64,000 bases of DNA from Campylobacterales bacterium (GTDB lineage: Bacteria > Campylobacterota > Campylobacteria > Campylobacterales > Sulfurospirillaceae): positions 1 to 64,000 of the forward strand of contig JAFGFU010000025.1 in NCBI GenBank assembly GCA_016930915.1, given 5' to 3'. The notes beneath the pieces were generated by a model, which worked only from the letters and a program-made list of their open reading frames with translations, was not told where the DNA came from and did not search any database. This document shows, piece by piece, positions 55,475 through 63,539 of this stretch. Every line of letters starts with the position of its first letter. The stretch's first letter is position 1. Both the position numbers and the translations under genes were made by a program.

Positions 55475-56773
55475 ATGACCTTTAGTAAAAACGAAAGCCT
55501 AAGCCGTAATGAGCTTCAAGCGTGGCAACTTAAACATCTCAAAGAGACACTGCTTCGTGTGTATCATCTCGTGCCTTTTTACAAAAAAAAGTTTGACGAA
55601 CACGGTGTTTTACCGCAAGATGTCACTTCATTAGAAGATCTTGCGAAACTCCCTTTTACTAAGAAAAAAGACCTAAGAGACAACTACCCTTTTGGCATGT
55701 TCTCGGTCGATATGGATCAAATCGTGCGTATTCATAGTTCAAGTGGAACCACAGGCAAGCCCACCGTCGTGGGTTACACGGAACACGATATGGACATTTG
55801 GGCGGAAGTGATGGGAAGAGCGTTTACGATGGGTGGTGTCACGTGTCAAGACATTATGCAAAACTCGCACGGGTATGGACTTTTCACGGGTGGTCTTGGT
55901 TTTCATAATGCAGCAGAACGCATGAAAATTGCTGTTATCCCTAGTTCTACTGGTTTTACTTCTCGTCAACTACTACTCTTAAAAGACTTTGGCGCAACCG
56001 TTTTAACCGCAACACCTTCGTTTGCATTGCATATGGCAGAAGTGGCAAAAGCTGAGGGCTATGACATAGCAAAAGACTTTAAATTACGTGTAGGATTTTT
56101 TGGAGCGGAGCCGACCAGTGAAGGGCTTAAAAACGAGATAGCGCATATTTGGGGTATCGACTACCACGAGATTTATGGACTCTCAGAAATTATAGGACCA
56201 GGGGTTGCGTGTAATTGCAAACACTCAAACCTGCTTCACATTCACGAGGATCATTTTTACCCAGAAATCATTGACCCAAAAACGGGTGAAGTTTTGCCTG
56301 AGGGCACACGAGGCGAGCTGGTCATCACCACGCTTACCAAACAAGGCTTGCCCATCATTCGCTACCGCACAGGGGATATTACCTCGCTCACACGTGTTCC
56401 ATGCCGTTGTGGCAGAACCATCGGCAGAATTGAGAGCATCGTAGGCAGAAGCGACGATATGCTTCTCATCAACGGTGTAAACGTCTTTCCATCGCAAATC
56501 GAACATGTCCTCTCCAAACAAGAAGGCATCACACTCAACTACCAAATCATCGCCGACAAAAAAGGCTACCTCGATAAACTCGAAATCGACGTAGAACTCA
56601 ATGAACACCTCATTAGTGATGATGTCAGCTATTTGGGCGCACTTAAGAAAAACCTTGAACACGCCCTTTTAAATAACCTCTACATCAACGTCGAAGTAAA
56701 ACTCATCGCACCAAAATCTTTGCAAAGAAGTGAGGGAAAAGCCGTCAGAGTAGTCGATAAACGCCCGAAATAA
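55475..56773 (+). CDS. paaK: Phenylacetate-CoA ligase, copy 2
   Basis: 432 residues from the ATG at 55475 (MTFSKNES); the frame is open further upstream but only through the ACT gene. Same signatures as copy 1: HSSSGTTGKPTVVGYT, FGAEPTSEGLK, IYGLSEIIGPGVACNC, RYRTGDITSL, CRCGR. Copy 1 and 2 are clearly paralogues, with stretches near the 3' end (YQIIADKKGYLDKLEI) identical in protein, implying tandem duplication around the ACT gene and perhaps gene conversion. A different aryl acid preference for each copy is possible. Confidence 0.94.
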   Translation: MTFSKNESLSRNELQAWQLKHLKETLLRVYHLVPFYKKKFDEHGVLPQDVTSLEDLAKLPFTKKKDLRDNYPFGMFSVDMDQIVRIHSSSGTTGKPTVVGYTEHDMDIWAEVMGRAFTMGGVTCQDIMQNSHGYGLFTGGLGFHNAAERMKIAVIPSSTGFTSRQLLLLKDFGATVLTATPSFALHMAEVAKAEGYDIAKDFKLRVGFFGAEPTSEGLKNEIAHIWGIDYHEIYGLSEIIGPGVACNCKHSNLLHIHEDHFYPEIIDPKTGEVLPEGTRGELVITTLTKQGLPIIRYRTGDITSLTRVPCRCGRTIGRIESIVGRSDDMLLINGVNVFPSQIEHVLSKQEGITLNYQIIADKKGYLDKLEIDVELNEHLISDDVSYLGALKKNLEHALLNNLYINVEVKLIAPKSLQRSEGKAVRVVDKRPK

Positions 56774-56775
56774 TC

Positions 56776-56787
56776 TTTACATGTAAA
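56776..56787. repeat. TTTACATGTAAA palindrome, copy 18
   Basis: Directly after the second paaK; a one-off copy TTTACATGCAAA follows at 56798-56809. Confidence 0.95.
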
Positions 56788-56849
56788 GTCTTTTGGCTTT
56801 ACATGCAAAACGGTTTTAAAGAAAAATCGGAATTTTAGAACAACTGAAT

Positions 56850-56954
56850 CTATGCAAACAAAACCGTCTCATTTTCAAGTCTTGTTTCTATTTTTGTTTT
56901 GCCATCTTCACTTTGGTAAATTAAGATATTGGATGTTGGTGCGGTGTTGGTCAT
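56850..56954 (-). pseudogene. RhuM-family N-terminal fragment
   Basis: 34 codons from the ATG at 56954. The sequence NILIYQSEDGKTKIETRLEN-ETV is the hallmark N-terminus of RhuM-type (virulence/filamentation-associated) proteins. Complete proteins continue with WLTQ-type sequence for a further 250 or more residues; here the match breaks after ETV and reaches TAG four codons later, with nothing of the remainder in any frame. The ATG overlaps the stop of the DUF2971 gene (ATGA), so the two were once an operon. Confidence 0.7.
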
Positions 56955-58387
56955 ATTAAATTGCCCATTTCTGTATTCTTTTCTGTTTTTACAAAATTAA
57001 TATCTATTTTTTTGAACTGTATATTCTTATTAAAATTACAATAGTAAGCCTCATAAAATTCAAAGTTATTTCTTTGATATTCAATGCATTTATTTTTAAT
57101 AATCTCAAAAATTTTCACCTTTTCGTTCATAGGCGTATTTATTCCAAAAATTAACCCTTTTAAATTTTGAAAGTCATATTTTAGCTTTCTATATGTTTCA
57201 TCTATCTCTCCATCCATCCCAGCATTTAGAAGCAGACGGTATTCATCTTCATATTCCCAATCTTTTGTCTTTATCAAATTATTGTTAGAATATTTGTCCC
57301 AATATCCTTTTCTCCATTCATCTTCATCATCAAACACTTCTTTATGAATATCGCTTATATTCTTTTTGCCATCTATATACCACATTGAGTTTAATTTTGG
57401 TATGGGCAATCTTCCAAGAGAGCGAAAAAAATCTATTTCAAGATAAGCTTTATCATAGGTTATTTCTTCAAATGATAAATTAATTTTTCCTAACATTACA
57501 CCCTTTAAATGATAACCTACTTTAGCATTAGTAAAAGAGATGGCTTGACTTTCATCGGCTTCAAATATCAAACACACTCCTTTATGGCTATCTCCATAAT
57601 GTCCCCATACGGAAGAGTTATGTACTGCTTCTTCTCCTGTAAAACAGGCTATATAATTTTTAGGATAGGTTAGTTTTTCAATAGCTTTGAGATAATTTTG
57701 TGTGAAGTTCAATAAAAAAAGTTTATTTGGTGTTTCTTTAAAATTAAGATTTTGAATAAAGTCTAATTCTTTGTAAAACAACACTGAAAAATTTAAAAAT
57801 CTATCCATTTTTTCATTGCCATGTTCTTTTATCATATCTTCTATCGCGTCAATAGATTTCATTATATTATCGATTGAAAATTTTTGAATTTCAGTAACAT
57901 TATATCTTTTGGGAATTAACCCATTTAACTCATAATGCTTTTGTATCACTTCCAATGCAACTAAATTAAATGGATATAAATATCGAATCAATTCATCTTT
58001 TGAAATATATGTTGTTCTTGTAGCTATTTTATCTACCAATTCGCCATAAATTTCAAATACATCAAAATAAATTTTGTTAAATAATTCTTTATATAGTGGT
58101 GTTTCTATATCATCAATAGTTCTAAAAATAGGAATTAAATCAGCGTTATATTTTATATGTATTTCACCACATATCAAATATGTTTGATACATATATTCTA
58201 AGCATAAAAGGTAGTGTTTAAATAAATTTCTCCACACTATTTTGTCGCCTTTAAAAACTAAATTTTTAAACCCTTCCATAGGATCATTTAGCTTCTCAGT
58301 AGAAGCAAAATAAATTTCTTGTTTTTCAAGTTCTTCATCTTCAAAAATTCTTTTAGTGTTTCTAAAACGATAAAAAAGTTTAGCCAT
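56951..58387 (-). CDS. DUF2971-domain protein
   Basis: 478 residues. It begins LFYRFRNTKRIFEDEELEKQEIYFASTEKLNDPMEGF, the DUF2971 N-terminal pattern, and later has YIACFTGEEAVHNSSVWGHYGDSHKGVCLIFE near residue 246, matching its central Wshyad-hkGvcl motif. The function of the family is not known; members are common in genomic islands. It is visibly richer in A and T codons (ATA, AAA, TTA) than its neighbours and carries no TTTACATGTAAA motif, both suggestive of acquisition. No signal or membrane segment. Confidence 0.75.
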   Translation of the reverse strand: MAKLFYRFRNTKRIFEDEELEKQEIYFASTEKLNDPMEGFKNLVFKGDKIVWRNLFKHYLLCLEYMYQTYLICGEIHIKYNADLIPIFRTIDDIETPLYKELFNKIYFDVFEIYGELVDKIATRTTYISKDELIRYLYPFNLVALEVIQKHYELNGLIPKRYNVTEIQKFSIDNIMKSIDAIEDMIKEHGNEKMDRFLNFSVLFYKELDFIQNLNFKETPNKLFLLNFTQNYLKAIEKLTYPKNYIACFTGEEAVHNSSVWGHYGDSHKGVCLIFEADESQAISFTNAKVGYHLKGVMLGKINLSFEEITYDKAYLEIDFFRSLGRLPIPKLNSMWYIDGKKNISDIHKEVFDDEDEWRKGYWDKYSNNNLIKTKDWEYEDEYRLLLNAGMDGEIDETYRKLKYDFQNLKGLIFGINTPMNEKVKIFEIIKNKCIEYQRNNFEFYEAYYCNFNKNIQFKKIDINFVKTEKNTEMGNLI

Positions 58388-58497
58388 CCCTCACCTCATT
58401 TTATAATTATCAATTTTACTACTTTACCACATCCCCACTAAGCCTTCTATCAAACATACTGGCTTATAATAGTCATAGCTTTTTCAAAGGAGAACAC

Positions 58498-59445
58498 ATG
58501 CTCAAAGTCGCTATTTCTGCCTGTTTACTGGGTGAGCCGATTCGTTATGACAAAACGGGACAACGGGATAGATTTCTTACCGATAAGCTGGGAAAATATG
58601 CTTCATTTATCCCCTTTTGTCCTGAGCATTTAGCCTTTGGCACGCCTCGTGAGACGATACGCATTGTGCTTAAAAATGGACAAAAAAACGTCATCACGGT
58701 CTTTTCAAAAGCGGATGTCACAGAAGAGATGAATGCGGCGATGGCGCAGGAATTACGTAAGATTCAAAGTGAGCCTATTTGTGGCATTATCTTAAAGTCA
58801 AAGTCTCCTAGTTGTGGTCTTGGGAGTACAAAGTATTATACAGGTGCGATGAGTGAGGGCAAAAAAGATGGGCTGTTTGCGCTTACATGTAAAGAGGCGT
58901 TTGAGGACTTTCCCATCGAGGAAGAAGCACGTCTTCTCGACCCGTGGCTTCGGGAAAACTTCATTATGCAACTCTTTGCCTACCACGATGCCATGCATTT
59001 AGAAAAACACGCACAAAACATGAATGAATTGGTTGCGTTTCATACCGCGTATAAGTTTTTACTGCAAAGCAAACACGAAGGGAACTACCGCCTTTTAGGC
59101 AAAATCGTTGCGAACCATGAGCAAAAAAACTTGAAAAAAGTTTCAGAAGAATACCTAAGCCTTTTTAAAAAAACCATTGCGCATAAAAGCACCATCGCCA
59201 AAACGGTTAATGTCCTTCAACACATGGTAGGCTTCTTCAAAAAAGAGCTAACAAGTGTTGAAAAACAAGCGCTTCATCTGCAAATTGAAGAGTTTCGTGA
59301 TGAGATAGTCCCACTGATAGCTGTGATGAGTACCATAGAATTTTTAGCTAAAAAGTATGAAATACATTACCTTCTAAATCAAAAATTTCTCAATCCTTAT
59401 CCTAAAGATTTGGCACTGCGTTCAGTCATTCAAGAGGGGAAATAA
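58498..59445 (+). CDS. DUF523 (TudS-like) plus DUF1722 (YbgA-like) fusion protein
   Basis: 315 residues in two parts. Residues 1-150 are DUF523, the family containing thiouracil desulfurase TudS; the three conserved cysteines expected to hold a [4Fe-4S] cluster are at 9 (SACLLG), 41 (FCPEH) and 106 (SPSCG). Residues 180-310 are DUF1722, as in E. coli YbgA. The photolyase gene starts 2 bases after it, the same pairing as ybgA-phr in enterobacteria. A role in pyrimidine or sulfur-base repair is inferred, not shown. A one-off palindrome lies at 58882 (LTCK). Confidence 0.85.
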   Translation: MLKVAISACLLGEPIRYDKTGQRDRFLTDKLGKYASFIPFCPEHLAFGTPRETIRIVLKNGQKNVITVFSKADVTEEMNAAMAQELRKIQSEPICGIILKSKSPSCGLGSTKYYTGAMSEGKKDGLFALTCKEAFEDFPIEEEARLLDPWLRENFIMQLFAYHDAMHLEKHAQNMNELVAFHTAYKFLLQSKHEGNYRLLGKIVANHEQKNLKKVSEEYLSLFKKTIAHKSTIAKTVNVLQHMVGFFKKELTSVEKQALHLQIEEFRDEIVPLIAVMSTIEFLAKKYEIHYLLNQKFLNPYPKDLALRSVIQEGK

Positions 59446-59447
59446 GC

Positions 59448-60806
59448 ATGAAAAAGGTGCTCTGGTTTAGGCGGGATTTGAGGGTGGATGACTCCATGCT
59501 TTTAAGCGTTGAGGGTGAGGTTTTACCCATTTTCATTTTTGATACAAACATCTTAAACTCTTTGCCTAAAGCTGACCGCAGGGTGGCGTTTATCTTCGAG
59601 CAGGTGGTGCGTCTTAAAGCCAAACTTGAAGCTTTAGGGCTTGATTTAGCGCTCTTTTATGGCACACCTTTGGAGGTTTTTTCCTATCTTAAAAGCTTAG
59701 GCTTTAGCGAGGTGTATGCCAGCGTGGATTACGATGCGTACGCTAAAGAGCGAGATAAAACCGTGGGAGCGATGATACACTTTCACGCACTGAATGATTG
59801 CTACCTTTTTGAACCCAATGAAGTGCTCAAAAAAGATGGCACGCCCTATCTTGTCTTTACCCCTTTTTACAAGGCATGTCAGCAACTTTACACACAATTT
59901 CATGTATTAAAATACACAAAAGCAACACAAACGCTGTGTACGTTTGATTTTAACGCACTGTGGCACATTGAAAAAGAGAGCAAAACAGCTTTACATGTAA
60001 GCCTTCAAAGCATAGGATTTACCCCTTTACATGTAAAGATGAGCGAGCCTCAAAAAGCCCTAGAAATCTTTACATGTAAAGTCAATGCGTATGCGCACGA
60101 TAGAGACTTTTTAGCGCTTGATGCGACCTCGCTCTTAAGTGTGCATTTGCGCTTTGGTACCATTTCGATTCGAGAAGTGGTGCGTTATTTGGTGGGTCTA
60201 AAAAAACAAGGTTATACGACTGAGCCTTTTTTTAGACAGCTTATTTTTCGTGAGTTTTACGCCTATTTGCTCTATCATTTTCCCCATCTTGCGTGGGAGA
60301 ATTATAAGTACAATCCCCCCTATGAGAAAAATCAAGAGAGTTATGAGCGCTTTGTCATGGCGCAAACAGGCTATCCTTTGGTGGATGCAGCAGTCAATGA
60401 ACTGCTTGAAACGGGGCTCATGCACAATCGTGCTCGTATGGTCGTTGGCTCATTCTTTACCAAACATTTACTGCTTCCATGGCAAAAAGGAGAGGCCTTT
60501 TTCGCACAGCACCTTTTAGACTATGACGCTTCGGCCAATGTGCTTTCATGGCAATGGTGCGCAGGCACTGGTATCGACCCACAGCCCTACTTTCGTATCT
60601 TTAATCCTTACGCTCAATCGCTCAAATTTGACAAAGAAGCCCTTTACATTAAACGTTTTTTGCCACAGCTAAACAACACTCCATCTACCTTGCTTCACAA
60701 AGAAAGCTACCTTTTACGCCATACCATTCCCAACTATCCTAAACCCATTATCGAGCATGAAAAGGCTCGAAAACGCTTTTTAAGCACCTTTTCACACACA
60801 ACCTAA
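59448..60806 (+). CDS. phrB: Deoxyribodipyrimidine photolyase
   Basis: Light-driven repair of cyclobutane pyrimidine dimers. 452 residues: N-terminal alpha/beta antenna domain (VLWFRRDLRVDDSMLL) and C-terminal FAD domain with FRQLIFREFYAYLLYHFPHLAW, TGYPLVDAAVNELLETGLMHNRARMVVGSF and WQWCAGTGIDPQPYFRIFNP. Between the two domains (residues about 180-210) lie three copies of the iterated palindrome, two exact and one TTTACATGTAAG at 59990, within 91 bases. It follows the DUF523/DUF1722 gene by 2 bases. Confidence 0.95.
   Translation: MKKVLWFRRDLRVDDSMLLSVEGEVLPIFIFDTNILNSLPKADRRVAFIFEQVVRLKAKLEALGLDLALFYGTPLEVFSYLKSLGFSEVYASVDYDAYAKERDKTVGAMIHFHALNDCYLFEPNEVLKKDGTPYLVFTPFYKACQQLYTQFHVLKYTKATQTLCTFDFNALWHIEKESKTALHVSLQSIGFTPLHVKMSEPQKALEIFTCKVNAYAHDRDFLALDATSLLSVHLRFGTISIREVVRYLVGLKKQGYTTEPFFRQLIFREFYAYLLYHFPHLAWENYKYNPPYEKNQESYERFVMAQTGYPLVDAAVNELLETGLMHNRARMVVGSFFTKHLLLPWQKGEAFFAQHLLDYDASANVLSWQWCAGTGIDPQPYFRIFNPYAQSLKFDKEALYIKRFLPQLNNTPSTLLHKESYLLRHTIPNYPKPIIEHEKARKRFLSTFSHTT
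60026..60037. repeat. TTTACATGTAAA palindrome, copy 19
   Basis: Inside phrB, read as LHVK; part of the triple cluster 59990-60080. Confidence 0.95.
60069..60080. repeat. TTTACATGTAAA palindrome, copy 20
   Basis: Inside phrB, read as FTCK, only 43 bases from copy 19 and in another frame. Confidence 0.95.
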
Positions 60807-60868
60807 TTTCGTTTACTCCGTGTTGCTCAAATCGTGTTAAAATAGTGACAAAACAAAAGGAGCATCGT

Positions 60869-61132
60869 ATGTTAAAAGAGTTTTTACATGTAGGCTTAGG
60901 CGGAATGGTTGTGCTCAAAGAAAAAATCGAAGAAGAGCTTAAAGTGCTTGAAGAAAAAGGCAAAATAAGCACCAGCGATGCAAAGAGTTTTATAGACTCT
61001 ATCAGCCAAAGGGGCAAAGATGAAGATGAGCGCATCAAAGCCAAAATCAAAGAGATGATCAAAGAGGTGGTGGGTGAATTAGGGCTTGCGACCAAAAGCG
61101 ACATTGAGGAGCTTAAATCAAAACTTTCGTGA
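60869..61132 (+). CDS. Phasin-like coiled-coil protein
   Basis: 87 residues from the ATG at 60869, which follows AAAAGGAG; the eight upstream codons are not needed. LGGMVVLKEKIEEELKVLEEKGKISTSDAKSFIDSISQRGKDEDERIKAKIKEMIKEVV is the pattern of the small phasin/PHA-regulator group. Such proteins also occur where no polyhydroxyalkanoate is made, often beside an ABC1/UbiB kinase as here. The stop overlaps the GTG start of that kinase (GTGA). Confidence 0.75.
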   Translation: MLKEFLHVGLGGMVVLKEKIEEELKVLEEKGKISTSDAKSFIDSISQRGKDEDERIKAKIKEMIKEVVGELGLATKSDIEELKSKLS

Positions 61133-62667
61133 TCTATTGGCATCTTTTCAACCCCAAAAGGGTTTATGACGTTTTCTCCTTTTTGCTCAGTGTCTATTTA
61201 TTGCTCAAAAAAAAGGAGCGTCTTTTTTTTCTCAAACCCCTCTCCCCTCGTGCGTTTAACCACACGATTGTACGCCTTGGGGCGAGTTTTATTAAACTAG
61301 CACAAGTGCTAGCCACACGGGCGGATTTCTTTAGTGCTGAATATTTGGATGCGTTAAAATCCCTGCACGACCAACTGCCTCCCATGTCAGCCTCTGAGCT
61401 AAAGAGCGTACTTTCTCGTGCTTTTCCTACCATGCCTTTTGAAGATTTTACGCTTGAACCCATTGCCTCAGCATCTATTGGGCAAGTGCATGAAGCACGC
61501 TTGGGTGTGCAAAAAGTAGCGATTAAACTCAGGCGTTTGGATATTGAGAAGCAAGTGCGTGCGGACATTGTCATTATCTCTTTTTTTAACGCCCTCTTTC
61601 GCCCACTTTTTTCACACTACACAAAAAATTCTATTGAAGCAGTCATTGTTGAGTTTTCAAAGATGATACTTCAAGAAGTCAACATGACCACAGAGCTTCA
61701 CAACCTTCAAAAATTTTCTACCACTTACGCCCGTTCAGGCATTCGTTTTCCAACGCCTTTGGAGGCGTATTGCAGTGAAGATGCTTTGGTGATGAGTTTT
61801 GAAGAGGGATTTCGTTTTGATGATAAAGAACGATTGCAAAAAGAGAAAATTGATTTTAGAGTGATTATTGGCAAGCTTATCTCTTTTTACACCGAACAGA
61901 TGCTGCTTCGTGGCTACTTTCACGCCGATCCTCACCCTGGAAATTTGCTTATTACTCCCAAAGGAGAACTAATCCTGCTTGATTTTGGTATGGTAAAAAC
62001 TATTCCCAACCAAACGAGAATTGCCATTATTGAACTCTTAAAAGCCGCCAATGAAAAAGATTATGAGCTTTACATCAGTGCAAGCAAACGATTAGGAACC
62101 ATTGCGTATGAAGCGCCCGTGGGAGAGTTAGCCCTTTTAAGTGAGCGTATGTTTGACATCTTTGGCAATGAAAATTTAAGCTCAGAGAACATGCAAAAAC
62201 TCGCCTTTGATGTTTTAAATTCTACCCGTGATTTACCGTTTAAACTCCCACAAGAAGCGATTTATATTTTGCGTGTGAGTGCAATTATTGAGGGATTAGG
62301 CACAACGTATATTGAAAATTTTAATGGTATAAAAGATATTTTGCCCATTTTACAAGAGAATATTCCCAAAGCCTTAGGTGCAGATGAGGGTATTTTGGAG
62401 AGTTTAATCAAAGAGTTCAAATCACTTCCCTTAACCATTCACCACGTCAAATCTTCACTCCAACAAATCAGCGATGGCGAGCTTAAAGTCGAACTCTCAC
62501 TCTCCCAACTAGAGTGGCTCAAAAAAGAGTTAAAAAGCTATCTCAAACCTTTTATGTTTGGTATAGTACTCCTTTTAAGTGCGCTTTTTACACTCATGTA
62601 CGACCCCTCACAAAAAGAGGTCGCATTGGTTTTATTTACGCTTGGGCTAGCACGTATTATTTTTTAA
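61129..62667 (+). CDS. ABC1/UbiB-family atypical kinase
   Basis: 512 residues, starting with GTG that overlaps the phasin-like stop. Kinase-like core: ASIGQVHEARLGVQKVAIKL near residue 118, FHADPHPGNLLI near residue 263 (catalytic loop) and LLDFGMV near residue 283 (metal-binding DFG). The diagnostic N-terminal KxGQ motif reads KLAQ (FIKLAQVLATRADF). Two C-terminal hydrophobic helices (MFGIVLLLSALFTLMY...) anchor it in the membrane. It may support quinone biosynthesis, here menaquinone, or lipid metabolism. Confidence 0.85.
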   Translation: MIYWHLFNPKRVYDVFSFLLSVYLLLKKKERLFFLKPLSPRAFNHTIVRLGASFIKLAQVLATRADFFSAEYLDALKSLHDQLPPMSASELKSVLSRAFPTMPFEDFTLEPIASASIGQVHEARLGVQKVAIKLRRLDIEKQVRADIVIISFFNALFRPLFSHYTKNSIEAVIVEFSKMILQEVNMTTELHNLQKFSTTYARSGIRFPTPLEAYCSEDALVMSFEEGFRFDDKERLQKEKIDFRVIIGKLISFYTEQMLLRGYFHADPHPGNLLITPKGELILLDFGMVKTIPNQTRIAIIELLKAANEKDYELYISASKRLGTIAYEAPVGELALLSERMFDIFGNENLSSENMQKLAFDVLNSTRDLPFKLPQEAIYILRVSAIIEGLGTTYIENFNGIKDILPILQENIPKALGADEGILESLIKEFKSLPLTIHHVKSSLQQISDGELKVELSLSQLEWLKKELKSYLKPFMFGIVLLLSALFTLMYDPSQKEVALVLFTLGLARIIF

Positions 62668-62673
62668 GCTTAT

Positions 62674-62780
62674 GTTACGCAGTTTGCGTAACGGTATCTT
62701 AAACAATGAGTAAAACTCATTGCTTAAGGTCAGGGATAAATCCCCGACACCCCCTAAAGCTTCATAAAACAAGTTTTATG
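62674..62780. repeat. Three consecutive hairpins between the UbiB-like and nitroreductase genes
   Basis: Hairpin 1: GTTACGCA-GTT-TGCGTAAC (62674-62692). Hairpin 2: CAATGAGT-AAA-ACTCATTG (62704-62722), extended by CTTAA/TTAAG across one mismatch. Hairpin 3: CATAAAAC-AA-GTTTTATG (62763-62780). Between 2 and 3 is a C-rich stretch (TCCCCGACACCCCC). It fills the entire gap between convergent genes and may be a mobile intergenic repeat, a compound terminator or both. Confidence 0.75.
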
Positions 62781-62784
62781 AGAA

Positions 62785-63411
62785 TTATTTTTTAAACTCT
62801 ACAACCTCGTCAAAACTCAAGCGGTGTTTGCTTCTTTGCTCATTTTGTCGGTATCCAAAAGGAATTACGAGCGCACTTTGGTACACGCTTGTATCAATTC
62901 CTAAAAGTGCATCAACTTTTTCAAACTCAAATCCCTCAATCGGACACGAATCAATCCCAATAAACGCCGCTGCACTCATCATGTTTCCAGCTGCAATATA
63001 ACACTGTTTTTCACTCCACATCTCAATAGTATGGTCATCTCTGCCATCAACCCATCCCTGATAGACGCCCAAAAATCCCTGATACGCCTCAGGTGCTAAA
63101 CCCCAACGGCTCAGTTGTTTTTGGGTATACGCATCACTACTTCTAACATCTTTTCTGGCTAAAATAACCAGCAAACCACTGCATGTTGAAATCTGTTTTT
63201 GATTCCATGCAACCTTTTCAATCGCCTCTTTTAAGCCTTGATTTTGCACCACCACAAATTTCCATTGCTCAACGCCAAAAGAACTAGGGCTTAGGCGACC
63301 TGCCTCTAAAATAAAGTTCAAATCATCTTCTGAAATCTTTTTTGTTGTATCAAATAATTTACACGCATGGCGATAATTCATCGCATCTAAAAATAATTTT
63401 TTCTTATCCAT
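62785..63411 (-). CDS. NAD(P)H-dependent nitroreductase (NfsB-like)
   Basis: 208-residue FMN-binding protein. YRHACKLFDTTKKISEDDLNFILEAGRLSPSSFGVEQWKFVVVQ near residue 13 is the N-terminal signature, MMSAAAFIGIDSCPIEGFEFEKVDALLG near residue 140 and ALVIPFGYR near residue 186 the C-terminal one. It reduces nitro groups or quinones; the natural substrate is unclear. The next gene is divergent. Confidence 0.92.
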   Translation of the reverse strand: MDKKKLFLDAMNYRHACKLFDTTKKISEDDLNFILEAGRLSPSSFGVEQWKFVVVQNQGLKEAIEKVAWNQKQISTCSGLLVILARKDVRSSDAYTQKQLSRWGLAPEAYQGFLGVYQGWVDGRDDHTIEMWSEKQCYIAAGNMMSAAAFIGIDSCPIEGFEFEKVDALLGIDTSVYQSALVIPFGYRQNEQRSKHRLSFDEVVEFKK

Positions 63412-63508
63412 AATGGCTCCTTAAACTGTTTTCAAAATTATAACCCAATTTTTGTCTTATTTAATTAAATTTGGAGATTAACACATTTCATTTTGAAATA
63501 TTTTAGTC

Positions 63509-63520
63509 TTTACATGTAAA
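63509..63520. repeat. TTTACATGTAAA palindrome, copy 21
   Basis: Intergenic, 20 bases before the radical SAM gene start. Confidence 0.95.
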
Positions 63521-63539
63521 AACAAAGTATGCTTTTTGC

